NCBI GenBank assembly: GCA_977017575.1
Contig: CDRNVI010000002.1
Span: 868,001 to 932,000, forward strand
Length of the DNA stretch: 64,000 bases
Direction of reading: 5' to 3'
Origin: Paramoeba atlantica
Taxonomy: Eukaryota > Discosea
Of the stretch, positions 39,114 to 49,362 are shown one piece after another. How positions within the stretch are numbered: the stretch's first letter is position 1; every line of letters starts with the position of its first letter. The notes beneath the pieces are model-generated. The model was not told where the DNA came from, made no database searches, and saw nothing but the letters and a program-made list of their open reading frames with translations. Both the position numbers and the translations under genes were made by a program.

Positions 39114-40505
39114 ATGCTCTGCATTTCGCAGTTTTTTGTTTTATCTCCTAAAGGCGATCGTATAGTCTTCAAAGACTACCGCGGTGAACTACCGTCTCAG
39201 ACGGACGAAATCTTCTTCCGCAAGTACAAATTCTGGGACTCAACGCTCAATAAAGAGAAAACCTGTGCCACGCGCAGCACCGAATGTCCCCCTTTCTTTT
39301 CCGTAGATGGCATCTTATTTGCCTTTGTGCGCAAAAACGGTCTTCTCCTCGTCGCCACCTCCTGCCGTAACTACAGCCCCTCTCTCATGGCCGAATTCAT
39401 CCTACGCCTGGCACAAATCATGAAAGACTACCTCGGGGTACTTAACGAGGAGGTCCTTCGACAAACCCCCTTCCTTCTCTATGAAATCCTCGAAGAAGCC
39501 GTCGACTACGGCTACCTCCAAGACCCCGGACCCGAGCGTCTCCGTGCCCTGCTGTGCGAGACCGCCTACCTCACCCCCCCCGACCGCACCCCCTCCCCCT
39601 CCCCCATCGCCTCCCTTCGCTCCGCGGTCGCCCAGAACCTGTTCCTGGACCACACCCGGCACGGCACCGCGGCCCAGGTCTCGCTGCTCACCGCCTCCGC
39701 GGAGCGCCGCAATGAGATCTACGTCGACCTCGTGGAGCGCCTCGCGCTTACGCTCACCCCCGCGGGGAGCTGTGTCGCGGGGGAGATCGAGGGGGCCGTC
39801 GTGATGAAGTCCCTCCTCGGGGGGCTCCCCCAGCTGCGTGTGGCGTTTGGGGAGGAGGGGGTGGGGGGAGGGGGCGTCGGTTCTCGTGCTCAAGCCTCTC
39901 CGGTGAGCTTCCGTGGGGTAAGCTTTGGGGATCGTGTGGATAGTGCCGCGTTTGAGAACTCCCGAGTGTTATCGTTTTACCCCTGCGATGGGGAGTTTGT
40001 GGTGATGAAGTATCGGGTGGCGGCGCCGGCGACGGTTCCGTTTCGTGTGGTTCCGGAGTTAAGGAGTCCGGGGGTGTATAAGCTGGAGTTGGGGCTGCGT
40101 ATCCGTGCGTTGTTTGGGGAACATCTGCAGGGGACGGAGGTAGAGGTACGGGTTCCAGTACCAGCGTGTACGACTAGTGTGGTGGTGGAGGTGGATAAGC
40201 CGGCGCCGGCGACGCACTCGTATGAGTACATAGAGGCTCAGAAATGTTGTGTTTGGCGAATACAAACGTTTCCTGGAGAGGCCGAGTTCGGGTGTACCAT
40301 GCGTATGTCGCTTGGGACGGTTGTCACAGCAACTGTGGAGAAGGAGGTGGGACCCGTAGTGTTGGACTTTGAGATACCTAATTACAGTACCAGTGGGTTG
40401 TGCATCCGTTCGCTTCAGATCGAGGAAAAAAGTAAATCATACAATCCCTCAAAGTGGATACGAAGCTTTACTCGAGGTTCGAGTTATGAGTGTCGTGTTC
40501 GATAG
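39114..40505 (+). CDS. AP4M1: AP-4 adaptor complex mu subunit, 463 aa
   Basis: The N-terminus ISQFFVLSPKGDRIVFKDYRGEL matches mu4 adaptin (ISQFFxLSxKGDxLxxKDxRG) better than mu1-mu3. A longin-like domain follows (to about residue 140), then a linker, then the mu-homology domain from about 260 to the end, finishing YNPSKWIRSFTRGSSYECRV as in other mu chains. AP-4 forms non-clathrin vesicles at the trans-Golgi. It is present in Trypanosoma brucei but lost in Leishmania. The ATG at 39114 is chosen; the frame can be extended only by a GTG codon. The middle of the gene switches from C-rich to G-rich near 39780. A short Gly-rich insert (VGGGGVG) falls within the G-rich half. Confidence 0.8.
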   Translation: MLCISQFFVLSPKGDRIVFKDYRGELPSQTDEIFFRKYKFWDSTLNKEKTCATRSTECPPFFSVDGILFAFVRKNGLLLVATSCRNYSPSLMAEFILRLAQIMKDYLGVLNEEVLRQTPFLLYEILEEAVDYGYLQDPGPERLRALLCETAYLTPPDRTPSPSPIASLRSAVAQNLFLDHTRHGTAAQVSLLTASAERRNEIYVDLVERLALTLTPAGSCVAGEIEGAVVMKSLLGGLPQLRVAFGEEGVGGGGVGSRAQASPVSFRGVSFGDRVDSAAFENSRVLSFYPCDGEFVVMKYRVAAPATVPFRVVPELRSPGVYKLELGLRIRALFGEHLQGTEVEVRVPVPACTTSVVVEVDKPAPATHSYEYIEAQKCCVWRIQTFPGEAEFGCTMRMSLGTVVTATVEKEVGPVVLDFEIPNYSTSGLCIRSLQIEEKSKSYNPSKWIRSFTRGSSYECRVR

Positions 40506-41197
40506 GTCCAGTTTGTGTTGTGATGTAGTATGATCACTAAAGCAGGCGGCGGAGATGCTATTGAAGGGTTTGGAGGTCACCAGATTTTTATGTTGTTAAG
40601 GTCTGAAGAAGAAAGAAATCGGGTTACTAAAAGTGGTCCCTCTATAGGGTCATGTGCTTCACTGGACTTTTGACTGAACAAAATTGGATACCAATTAACC
40701 TTGCAACGTTGCATAGAATCTCTCAGCATTACAACCTCCGTGCAAGCGTAGTGATGAAGGGTTCTCGGAATAGGTGCCAAAGCATTTGGCGAACGCTTTA
40801 CGAGTCTCCCGTTTGCTTGAAAGACACGCTGGAAACACAGCGAATTGCTTTTCGTTGTCTTTCAAGTGAATTACACATAATGATACACGTAGAGCTATCT
40901 CACCATTGAACAATTCACTCCGCACTTTGAAATAATGTATCTTTTTTGTCCGCATGATGCTTTCCTTAGGAATCAAAAATGTCAAGAGTGGAATATCCCC
41001 TAAATTGCTTAAACCTAAAATTTGAGTGGCTGAAACATAAAAAATTAACCTTTTTAACCATTTTAAAAATGGTTCGAATTAATAAGTATTTACATTTAAA
41101 ATTCTAGGATTTATCATTATAGACTAGAAATTGTCTGGAGAGGGCGGCACACGCATGACTTCTCCATGTCGTTATTAACTTTTAGTTCTCGCAGTTA
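40506..41197. other. Spacer with overlapping open frames
   Basis: Open frames on both strands at 40652-40985 overlap and neither has a recognisable domain. I do not call a gene. The second half is AT-rich. Confidence 0.4.
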
Positions 41198-42112
41198 ATG
41201 ACTACTCCCATCCTTATTAGACGTCTTGTCGCACTGACTCCTACGTGCAGACAGCAAGCACAACCGTTTTTCTTCACGACTACGCGCTATGTCACCGAAT
41301 TCTACGACAAAAACGACATCCCACATACTCCTAGTGGAGGTGATCCTTACATTATCTTTGGTCTTCATCCCGCTTCAGCAACGCTCAAAATAATTGCAAA
41401 GCAATACAAACGTCTGGTCGTAGAAAATCATCCTGACCGTCCCGGGGGGAGTACTGAAAAAATGGTAGAGATCAACGCGGCGTATAAAATTTTAAAAGAA
41501 AACCACGAGCGAATTCGCGCTCACATCAAGCGCACTGCGCACACACCCCGTCAAGCCGCGGAACACTCTCGGTCCTTTTACGAGAAAGCTAAGGCGCAAC
41601 GCGAGGAGACTTTACATCGCTCAGGGGGAATTCGCGACACGGACAGTGAGGCATGGAAATCCCAGCGTAGCTCTCACGAACGGTGGGCTCGATTTGAAAA
41701 GGAGACACGCCATGCTGTGGAGTGCATGAAGGCTCGTTTTGACCTCGCATGCATACAAGGGTTGCACATGCGCAAACCGCGCAGTTTATCTGAACTTGTG
41801 GCACGAGAGAGGTGGTTGCGTCGGGGCTACATACAGGAAATGAGATCTGCGGTTCAGAAATTGAGCTTAGATCAGTCCTCTGATTCGCTTCGAAGACGAG
41901 TAGAAGAGTTTGGCACGGCGATGGAGCGGGAATTGGTTGCTTCTATAGAGAAAAAGGAAAAAGAAATAGGACGTGCGAATTGGTATCAAAGCCTACGTAC
42001 GGCATCCGGAGTCGTTCTTATTCTTGGTGGATGCGTCCTACTTGTCTACTGGTACATTTTTATTCGATATATTCCCAATACTTTCTTTATGAAATACAAG
42101 GACGCCATGTAA
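41198..42112 (+). CDS. Membrane-anchored J-domain protein, probably mitochondrial, 304 aa
   Basis: The start MTTPILIRRLVALTPTCRQQ is basic and amphipathic, like a mitochondrial presequence. A J domain follows at about 48-110 with the essential HPD (H78-P79-D80 in ENHPDRPGGS). The PDRPGGS form is typical of mitochondrial J proteins, and the J domain stimulates an Hsp70. The middle is a charged helical region. Near the C-terminus is one membrane helix (VVLILGGCVLLVYWYIFI, about 272-289). It lacks the Cys-rich zinc domain of type I DnaJ. Confidence 0.72.
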   Translation: MTTPILIRRLVALTPTCRQQAQPFFFTTTRYVTEFYDKNDIPHTPSGGDPYIIFGLHPASATLKIIAKQYKRLVVENHPDRPGGSTEKMVEINAAYKILKENHERIRAHIKRTAHTPRQAAEHSRSFYEKAKAQREETLHRSGGIRDTDSEAWKSQRSSHERWARFEKETRHAVECMKARFDLACIQGLHMRKPRSLSELVARERWLRRGYIQEMRSAVQKLSLDQSSDSLRRRVEEFGTAMERELVASIEKKEKEIGRANWYQSLRTASGVVLILGGCVLLVYWYIFIRYIPNTFFMKYKDAM

Positions 42113-42367
42113 AAGAAGTACCTTCTGTTCATCAGGTAAGTTTTCACACGGCGGGCGGCGTTATACAGCAAGATACTTTGTAGCGCTCGCCTTGTTAAAA
42201 CATGAAGGGGGGAAAACATAAGGATGTAAATAATCATCCCACCGCAATTACAGCAAAACACGTCATAAATAACATGAACAACAAAACATTAATTTTTCTT
42301 TGTTTTTTAAAACAAATTTTTCTTATTCATCATTTTTTCTTACTGCGGTGAGACCATTCTTTTATTT

Positions 42368-42739
42368 ATGGCATCACGTCTTGGTAACAGTGGTCTAGGA
42401 AATCAATTTTCTGTTACTAAATTTGGAAAGCCAAGTTTTCCTTACCCTGTTCCTACTGGAGACAAAGAGCGACTTCGCTTGGCTAATCAAAAACACATCC
42501 AACAGGACACAAGCCGAGAAAAGGTGTACACATTTTGTAAGAAATGCGGCAACACTCGAATGACTGTGAACTTTAACAATCTTCCCAGTGCTCGTATCGG
42601 TCTATGGACAAAATGTCGAAATGGTATGGACTATCGACATCACGTTTGGGTACAAATACTTCGGGAAGATTATATTAAAATGAAAGAAATGGAATTGAAG
42701 GAACGTCTGAATTACTATATTTTTGACAGGGATGAATAA
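42368..42739 (+). CDS. Small conserved-looking protein with CxxC, 123 aa
   Basis: Not recognised. It contains FCKKCGNTRMTVNF followed 16 residues later by TKCRNGMDYRHH. One CxxC plus a Cys and two His might bind zinc, but the set is not a standard ribbon. The N-terminus (SRLGNSGLGNQF) is not a clear targeting signal. It is complete, in the same direction as its neighbours, and follows a T-rich tract. Confidence 0.55.
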   Translation: MASRLGNSGLGNQFSVTKFGKPSFPYPVPTGDKERLRLANQKHIQQDTSREKVYTFCKKCGNTRMTVNFNNLPSARIGLWTKCRNGMDYRHHVWVQILREDYIKMKEMELKERLNYYIFDRDE

Positions 42740-43234
42740 AGATGAACATGTTTGCAACAACCCTAAAATACGTTTAATGCAAACAGTTCAATATCGCATC
42801 ATTTATTGTGATACAATTGTGCGTTGAAGTGCATTGAATTTTATTCAATGCGCTTAGTTCATGCAGTTACACTGCGTGCTGCGTTTTCCATTGGGCATTA
42901 CATGTCCACAAAGCTATATTTCATTATAGTTCCGTCAATTTTCAGGAGAATCCGGAAGTATTGCGTGCGAATGTCCCGAAGCCAGGCACACCTGAGCGCG
43001 AACATTCAATTTACCTCATACTAGTGCCATCCCCATTTACACTTGTGTATGTGGGGTGAACACCCCTTTATACTTCCGTTATATCAAAATCCATTCGAAT
43101 ATCGCAAAACAGTATCTCGCAATGCTTTCCAAATGTCTTTTGATTTGTCCTAATTTTCTGTTGTATCAGGTCGATGACCAGAGTCCGTCGTGTAGAGACA
43201 ATGAATTTTTGTTCTGAGTAAATCCTTGTTCAAT
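42740..43234. other. Spacer
   Basis: An open frame at 42824-43024 has no recognisable domain. Otherwise nothing is seen. Confidence 0.4.
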
Positions 43235-44635
43235 ATGCCACCTGATTTCACAACGGAAATTGTATCAAAAATGGGAGCTGCCGGATGCTCGACTTTATGT
43301 ATTAAATCCTTTTTACAATCACGAAAAAGGGTTAAAGAAACAGAATCTTATATATCCGAAATTTCTATCTGTCCTGTGCGTGATATTCTCTGTTACGAAT
43401 CTTTGTCAACCGGTCAAACTGACAACCAGAAATCTGCTGCATGCGCTGTCCTAAAACTTAACGGTGGTCTTGGAACCTCTATGGGTTTGCAAGGGGCTAA
43501 ATCTCTGATAGAAGTAAAACCAGGAGCTTCTTTTCTTGATATTATACTCCAACAATTGACTTCTATAACACCTACTCCGCATCTACTATTGTTAAACTCG
43601 GTACAATCTCAAAAATCGGTTCAAGATTATCTCAACAATACGCATAACTCTTCTTCCGGGGGTTCCTTATCCGTTACGCCATTGACGCAACACAATGTAC
43701 CCCGACTGGCACCAGATGGCAAACCAATATCGTGGATGAAGGATCCAGCGGAGGAGTGGTGTCCACCAGGTCACGGCAATCTCTACACTGTTCTTTACGA
43801 AACCGGAAAACTTGAAACCTTGTTGTCCCGTGGTTACGAATGTATATTTATTTCCAATAGCGATAACCTGGGAGCTACACTCGACACGAAGATACTCGAA
43901 TATTTTATGGAATCTTCACATTGTTTCCTGATGGAAGTCTGCATGCGTCAGAAGAGAGATCGCAAAGGAGGACATTTGGCTCACAACATAGAAACAGGTG
44001 GTCTTGTTTTGCGTGAGAAGGCTCAGTGTGATGAAAGCGATATGTCTTTCTTTGAGGATATTGATAAGCATTCATATTTCAACACAAACAATCTATGGGT
44101 CAAAACACGACAGCTATATCACGTTCTGAAAGAGTCTGGCGGAGTGTTGCCTTTGCCCGTAATCCGGAATCCCAAAATTATAGGACACGGTAGCCAAGAG
44201 GAGAGACAACTGAGTTGGCAATTGGAGACTGCAGCAGGGTCAGCCATATCTGTGTTAGGCTTACGCTCCGCTGCTATTTCTGTTCCTAGGAACAGGTTTC
44301 GTCCCGTGAAGCATCTTTCTGACTTATTAGTACTTCGGAGTGACGCGTATGCGATCACTCCGGATGGAGAACTACAGCTTTTGGCATCCGGCGAAGGCCC
44401 CGACGTACAGTTGGATGAACAGTACCGCACTCTAGAAGATATAGAGGATCTCACTCCTTTTGGAGTGCCTAGTCTAAGGTATTGTACTAGCTTAAGAATT
44501 CGGGGGAAGGTGATTTTTGAATCTGGAGTGATTATTCGGGGTGAGGTAATCATTGAGAACGAGAGACCAAATTTCAGATGTGTGGTGCAGGAAAACTGTT
44601 ATGAGAATACCAATGTCGTATTTTCTTCTCACTAA
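43235..44635 (+). CDS. UGP: UTP-glucose-1-phosphate uridylyltransferase (UGPase), 466 aa
   Basis: The nucleotide-binding loop LNGGLGTSMGLQGAKSL (N76 onward) and AKSLIEVKPGASFLDII are the UGPase signature. GHGNLYTVLYETG and FISNSDNLGATLD are the UTP/UDP-Glc site, and the C-terminal left-handed beta-helix is visible as VIFESGVIIRGEVIIENE. It makes UDP-glucose for glycoconjugates. The length fits eukaryotic UGPases (about 470-500). In T. brucei the enzyme is glycosomal; here the C-terminus FSSH is not a canonical PTS1, so location is open. The ATG at 43235 is chosen; the frame's upstream extension has only a TTG. Confidence 0.92.
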   Translation: MPPDFTTEIVSKMGAAGCSTLCIKSFLQSRKRVKETESYISEISICPVRDILCYESLSTGQTDNQKSAACAVLKLNGGLGTSMGLQGAKSLIEVKPGASFLDIILQQLTSITPTPHLLLLNSVQSQKSVQDYLNNTHNSSSGGSLSVTPLTQHNVPRLAPDGKPISWMKDPAEEWCPPGHGNLYTVLYETGKLETLLSRGYECIFISNSDNLGATLDTKILEYFMESSHCFLMEVCMRQKRDRKGGHLAHNIETGGLVLREKAQCDESDMSFFEDIDKHSYFNTNNLWVKTRQLYHVLKESGGVLPLPVIRNPKIIGHGSQEERQLSWQLETAAGSAISVLGLRSAAISVPRNRFRPVKHLSDLLVLRSDAYAITPDGELQLLASGEGPDVQLDEQYRTLEDIEDLTPFGVPSLRYCTSLRIRGKVIFESGVIIRGEVIIENERPNFRCVVQENCYENTNVVFSSH

Positions 44636-44805
44636 GTTGCTTACATGAGATAACGATTTCTGTAGATATTGTTTACAGAAATCTTTTTTAGTAAAGATAC
44701 AATATTAAAAGTACTTTTTTCACTTGTGGAATGCAACGATATTCGATCGCCTAAGCTTACACTATACTTTTTCAGTGCAAAGTGGGTAGTTTTTTATATT
44801 TCTTT

Positions 44806-46278
44806 ATGGGCGACAAACATTACCTTTATGTGCACAATTGCTCACCTGCCATATCGGAGTCAGAACTGCGAGCAATTTTTGGATGTATCGGTCATGTTGA
44901 ATCTCTCCGTAGACAATTTGATGCTCAGCACAATACTTTTCATTGGCTAGTTGAATACGTCGATGAACAGAAGGTTGCGACTGCAATTGATGCGCTACAG
45001 GGATATGAACTTCTTGGCATTCCACTTCAGTTGTGTTCTAGCCAAAGATCTCCAATACCAGTGGAACTTGCTCCAACTTCAGCTGAACCAGCCATTCCTT
45101 CGTCCGCTAAATTAAAAATCGTTGGTTTACACTACTTGGATGAACAGATGCGTACATTCTTGGATTTGGATCTTAAAGACCATATTCAGAGAAACGAAGC
45201 TCGAATTATTGAACTGACGCAGCAATTACAAAATTTTGATCCGGTTCCGGCACATAGAGTCCCCTTTCTGTCTGCAAATTGTGTAACTCTTCATAAAGTC
45301 TCTAATGAAATTACGAGAGAAGCACTAGAAAGTGCCATTGGGAGTCTTTGGCGGGATTCAATGTACGCTATCGAATGCCCATGTGATGATCCCATGAGTA
45401 GGCATTGGTTAATAGATTTGGGTAATACAGCAAACGTTAAAAAAATTATACAGTGTCAAGTTTTGCGACTTCGGGATAACCCTCCGACCAGTGCCTTGTT
45501 ACGTCTCCCAATTGAAAGTGAGGTCAAATATGCGAGAAGTCAAGTGTACCCGGAAGAGAATGCGTCTTCCGAATATACTGCATTCGCAAAGGCACAAAAA
45601 AGCGAATCTCTCGCTTCAATTAACGAAGGAGGAAAGATGACTGCACATCTAATTAATGCGAAATCTGCAGAAGAGAATTTGTCAACGCGTGAGAGAACAT
45701 CCGAAATAACGGAAGGTGCAGTAGTCTTAGATGATGCACATATTAAGAAGGGGTCTTCTAGTTTGCCGCGTTATAATCAACCTTTGCGTAGTTCTGCTTC
45801 TACTTCTAGGGATAAAAAAGCATATGAGGCGTACCATTACTCGGCTTCTACTTACAAAAGGAAGACCAGTTTATCTTCAGAAGAGTTGTCACCTCTAAGT
45901 CAAAATCAGATGAACCGGTCGCACAGCCGCAGTCCTAGACGCCGCAGCCCTCGTAGACACGATCAAAGAAGTTACAGTCCTAGACGCCGAAGTCCTCGCA
46001 AACGCGAACATAGAAGTCGAACACCCAGAAATCGTAGTCCCAGAAAACATAGCTCTCGAGACCGTAGTTCTTGTAGTCGAAATTCCAATAGGTATAGTTA
46101 CCATCGAAGATCTCGAAGTCGTACGCCACCCAGAAGATACTCGCGGCATTCTCGCAGTCCGACAAGGAAAATATCGAGTGGGAGCAAGTATCGCAGTCCC
46201 ACACCGACGAAAAGAAGTCGACAACGACATTACGAGCGTGTCTCGAGTCGCCACAATACTCACGGGAAAAGCTATTAG
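44806..46278 (+). CDS. SR-type RNA-binding protein, 490 aa
   Basis: Residues about 4-80 form an RRM: HYLYVHNCSPAISESELRAIFGCIG is the first strand and helix, and FHWLVEYVDEQKVATAIDAL carries the RNP1-like strand. A second divergent RRM-like stretch may lie at about 150-235. From about residue 370 on, the protein is an RS domain with many SPRR, RSPR, SRSP and RTPP units, ending RHNTHGKSY. Such proteins act in splicing or nuclear mRNA handling; T. brucei TSR1 and its partners are examples. I cannot name the orthologue. The ATG at 44806 is used because the longer frame begins with GTG. Confidence 0.75.
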   Translation: MGDKHYLYVHNCSPAISESELRAIFGCIGHVESLRRQFDAQHNTFHWLVEYVDEQKVATAIDALQGYELLGIPLQLCSSQRSPIPVELAPTSAEPAIPSSAKLKIVGLHYLDEQMRTFLDLDLKDHIQRNEARIIELTQQLQNFDPVPAHRVPFLSANCVTLHKVSNEITREALESAIGSLWRDSMYAIECPCDDPMSRHWLIDLGNTANVKKIIQCQVLRLRDNPPTSALLRLPIESEVKYARSQVYPEENASSEYTAFAKAQKSESLASINEGGKMTAHLINAKSAEENLSTRERTSEITEGAVVLDDAHIKKGSSSLPRYNQPLRSSASTSRDKKAYEAYHYSASTYKRKTSLSSEELSPLSQNQMNRSHSRSPRRRSPRRHDQRSYSPRRRSPRKREHRSRTPRNRSPRKHSSRDRSSCSRNSNRYSYHRRSRSRTPPRRYSRHSRSPTRKISSGSKYRSPTPTKRSRQRHYERVSSRHNTHGKSY

Positions 46279-46601
46279 ACTTTGCTTTAGTCGGACATTT
46301 TTTTGCTATAGATTTCTTCACGTTAGAACATGACACTACTTATTGAGGATTCTTAAAGTTTTATTACTCTAGTTACAGATGGGTAGACTTTGGATGCTTC
46401 TTCAGATTTTCACTTACACATTAAAATCTCTTTAAAATGTGTCTGTGCTTCTACACGACGCTATTCTACACGATACTCTGAGCACTACTCAAACTCGAAA
46501 AGCAAAGCAAGCGAGTTAGCGTAGCATGCCGCTCGTGTTCTTGGAGCTTTAGTGCTGAAGAATATTTACGAAAAAACTCAAGTGTTCAAGCAACGTCTTC
46601 C
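46279..46601. other. Spacer
   Basis: No gene is seen. Confidence 0.5.
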
Positions 46602-48482
46602 ATGGGACTTAATTTACCACGGGCAATACGAGGCATGTTGGGACCTTCTGTCGTATCTTCGCTTAATTCTCTTTTTGAGAACGAGCATTGGGTTCCTCCA
46701 CGGGCTCTTGAGCGTCACCTAAATGCCCTTGATCAATCCCTTCTCTCTTTGCAAGATTTACTTCGTGATGATTCAAGATGGGAATCACGAGATTTCATGA
46801 AAGCGAGAAATGAGGTATTGCGTGACGTGTTCTACGACCCAAGTTTAGTGTGGTCCGATCGCGAGAAAGAAAGTGGACTAGGCGGTCTCGTGGAAAAGGG
46901 GGTATTAAAGGTGGCTCGAGTAGATGGAGAAACGCGATATCTTTTAGGGGAGTCGTCACGGGTCGCGTTAACTGACCTTATTATTGGTACTGCATCTTTT
47001 CCCGAGACCTCAAGCAATGTTATGGGGCGATGCGTGAAGCACAGTTCCCTCGGGAAGCCACTTGATAAGACCTGTGTAGCCTGTTTAAGAGCATCTATCT
47101 ATTGGTACGCGAGTGACGTATTCAATCATGGTCTCATGTTCCGGGGCCTCAAAGGTGGAATAAACGTCCACGCTTCCACTAGTGAACATGAGAGTTCCCA
47201 TGTAGCAAATAGTACATCCTTTAATATTGCCAATGGCACGCCATACGATCGCAAGAATGGGATGTCAAATGTTTCTCGAATAGTCTCGAAGATCCCTGCA
47301 CAGCTCAAAGTTGGATCCTCGAAAGAAAAGTTTATTGAAAATTTTCTATTTTTTTGCAAGAATCATTTAGGCTCCGGTTGGACTTGGTTAGTTTACGACA
47401 CGAAGGGAGAAAAGGTCGATGTGCTAAACACGCCGAATCATATTTGTGCCCTTGCCGTAGGATTTTGGCCGCTCCTTTGTCTAGATATGTGGGAGCATGC
47501 CTGGGCTTTCACGGAGAAGGACTTTTTGTCATTAAAAACAAAGAAAAATTTTGACGACAACGACCCTCCACCATGGACTCGAGCAGCAAGAAGAAAAATT
47601 CGCGGACTGCCATCTCTTGCCGCAACCATAACCACCCCAGCGGTCTACACTTCGTCCAGTCCGCAGGAGGAGAAAGAAAAATACGTCTCTTATCTAGATT
47701 GTGTGGATTGGGAGTTTGTTTCAGGACAAATCCGTGCAGCGCAGTCGTGGCAAACTCGAAAAGATGTTGAAACACAGAAATGGGATTCATTCGTGCGCAG
47801 CGAACGCGACAAGGCGGAGGCAGAAATGAAAAAAGCAGCCTCGGTTGAAAAATTAAAGGAGGAAAGTTTGGACGAGGGTGTTCAGGACTCTGAAGACACT
47901 GCAGAGGCGTCCGAAGAGGAAGTAAAGGACGAGGACGACACGAGTTCAGGTCGAAATGAAGCTGAGCTAGAAGATAACGACGAGGAAAATGACAATAAGG
48001 AATCACATAAGGACATCAATGATTCTATCGCTCCGGGTTCTGTGGAGACTCAGCATAAATTTGAAAGTCAACAACCTTCCTCTGTTGGAGACGAACTGGG
48101 TGACGAAGCTGAAGGAATTTGTATCGGAGTAGGTAGTGAGGTTACGTCCCGTGAACTTGTAAAGAAATCTCTCCTTGCAGAGAAAGGGGATGTTGAATCT
48201 TTCGTAAGTTCGAAAACGCCGGTCTCTAGTATTGTCTCATCCTGTGACGCATCTAGTGACACTCTATCTAATGCGGGAAAGGAATCTTTAAAAACATCTA
48301 CATCCACCACATTAGAAGAGCAATTGTGGAATGATATGTTCTCCGACCAAGAGGATATATCTCCAAGCGCTTCAAAAACTGAACCTGATGCAGTCTCGCA
48401 TACGGATGAGAAAGAAGATGAAGAAGACGATCTTCTTTATTCTTCGAAATTAAAGAAAGGGTCACCGCCGATGGATGAATGA
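46602..48482 (+). CDS. Fe/Mn superoxide dismutase-fold protein with acidic tail, 626 aa
   Basis: An SOD fold is shown by PPRALERHLNALDQSLLSL (N-terminal helical hairpin), YWYASDVFNHGLMFRGL, then GSGWTWLVYD, LNTPNH and LLCLDMWEHAWAF. The four metal ligands of Fe/Mn-SODs have counterparts: H39, H176, D295 and H299. There are long inserts between the first and second ligand, and after residue 420 an acidic, Ser/Glu-rich tail of about 200 residues. Typical Fe-SODs have about 200 residues. SOD-fold proteins serve as structural subunits of fungal and kinetoplastid mitochondrial small ribosomal subunits (mS42/mS43). The size suggests such a role rather than a free enzyme, but the ligand retention keeps activity possible. 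Confidence 0.75.
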   Translation: MGLNLPRAIRGMLGPSVVSSLNSLFENEHWVPPRALERHLNALDQSLLSLQDLLRDDSRWESRDFMKARNEVLRDVFYDPSLVWSDREKESGLGGLVEKGVLKVARVDGETRYLLGESSRVALTDLIIGTASFPETSSNVMGRCVKHSSLGKPLDKTCVACLRASIYWYASDVFNHGLMFRGLKGGINVHASTSEHESSHVANSTSFNIANGTPYDRKNGMSNVSRIVSKIPAQLKVGSSKEKFIENFLFFCKNHLGSGWTWLVYDTKGEKVDVLNTPNHICALAVGFWPLLCLDMWEHAWAFTEKDFLSLKTKKNFDDNDPPPWTRAARRKIRGLPSLAATITTPAVYTSSSPQEEKEKYVSYLDCVDWEFVSGQIRAAQSWQTRKDVETQKWDSFVRSERDKAEAEMKKAASVEKLKEESLDEGVQDSEDTAEASEEEVKDEDDTSSGRNEAELEDNDEENDNKESHKDINDSIAPGSVETQHKFESQQPSSVGDELGDEAEGICIGVGSEVTSRELVKKSLLAEKGDVESFVSSKTPVSSIVSSCDASSDTLSNAGKESLKTSTSTTLEEQLWNDMFSDQEDISPSASKTEPDAVSHTDEKEDEEDDLLYSSKLKKGSPPMDE

Positions 48483-48853
48483 AAGGTTTTCCCCTGAATA
48501 TTGATTTTCCGAAACATTTTTTACTGACGTGCCACGGTTTCCTAAGCCTGTAGGAAGTCAGTAGGTCTTGATGCAATTTTATTTTTGGCTAGGCCTTGTT
48601 TTTTGTCTGACTACAATTGTCTCTTTGTTTTCAAATTTCTTACAGTTGATTTTGCATTCAGCAGTAAGTAGCGTACAGTAGGAGGGTTGAAACCTGTCAG
48701 GTTTTGCCGGGTTTTGCCAGGTTTTGCCAGGACACCTATTTTTGGGGGGTCACTTTGGGAGGCGTGCCACGGCTTCAAGAAGGGGTATTTTCGACGAAAC
48801 AGACCTGGAACTTAGGTGTCAGTGAGGTTCCTTTTGATGCCATCACAAATCAT

Positions 48854-49210
48854 ATGATGGAATTTTTGAAGAAGTGTTATGGCGGGGTATATGAAGATAG
48901 CAAGCGGGATCGGGAGGTTGTGATTCAATGGTTCAAGACGATTTGGCGTGGTCTACGAGGTGGGACTATTGAATACGGCAGAGTGCACCGCGATCGCAGT
49001 AAAAATCTTAAGGAGAAGGTGCAAGAAATTTGTAGCCGCACGGATGAGATTCTTGTAGAGTTCAAGAAGGTGCAAAGAGAGGTCGGAGAATTGCGGGATG
49101 AAGTACTTGCTCTACGGAAAAAAGTGATCCATCTTGAAATTCTGAGTATCAAGCAGACGACTGAAAGCATGGGTGAAGTCCATGGGGAAGGAATGAAGAA
49201 AGGAATTTAA
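48854..49210 (+). CDS. Coiled-coil ORF inside the TIR element, 118 aa
   Basis: MMEFLKKCYGGVYEDSKRD start, then a basic helical middle (VIQWFKTIWRGLRGGTIEYG) and a coiled coil (LKEKVQEICSRTDEILVEFK, EVGELRDEVLALRKKV). The frame is open further upstream to 48704 but has no ATG there, and that part is encoded by the terminal repeat. No known domain. PIF/Harbinger elements carry a second, DNA-binding protein besides the transposase; this ORF might be such a partner, but that is speculation. Confidence 0.4.
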   Translation: MMEFLKKCYGGVYEDSKRDREVVIQWFKTIWRGLRGGTIEYGRVHRDRSKNLKEKVQEICSRTDEILVEFKKVQREVGELRDEVLALRKKVIHLEILSIKQTTESMGEVHGEGMKKGI

Positions 49211-49362
49211 TTATGATGGACGGGTGTCCTTTAGCATGGAGCGGACCATTTGAAGGGCGGATGCGAATGTTTCGCAAACTCTTCGATCCCTGGATTTTCG
49301 CATAAAAAAGATGAGTTATGGCCGATAAGGCATATAAACGTTTATAAACGTACGACATTGTC

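Noticed and set aside
40652-40985. Overlapping open frames on both strands
   Set aside because: Neither shows a domain or a preceding acceptor.
42824-43024. Small plus-strand frame
   Set aside because: No recognisable domain and non-coding-like composition.
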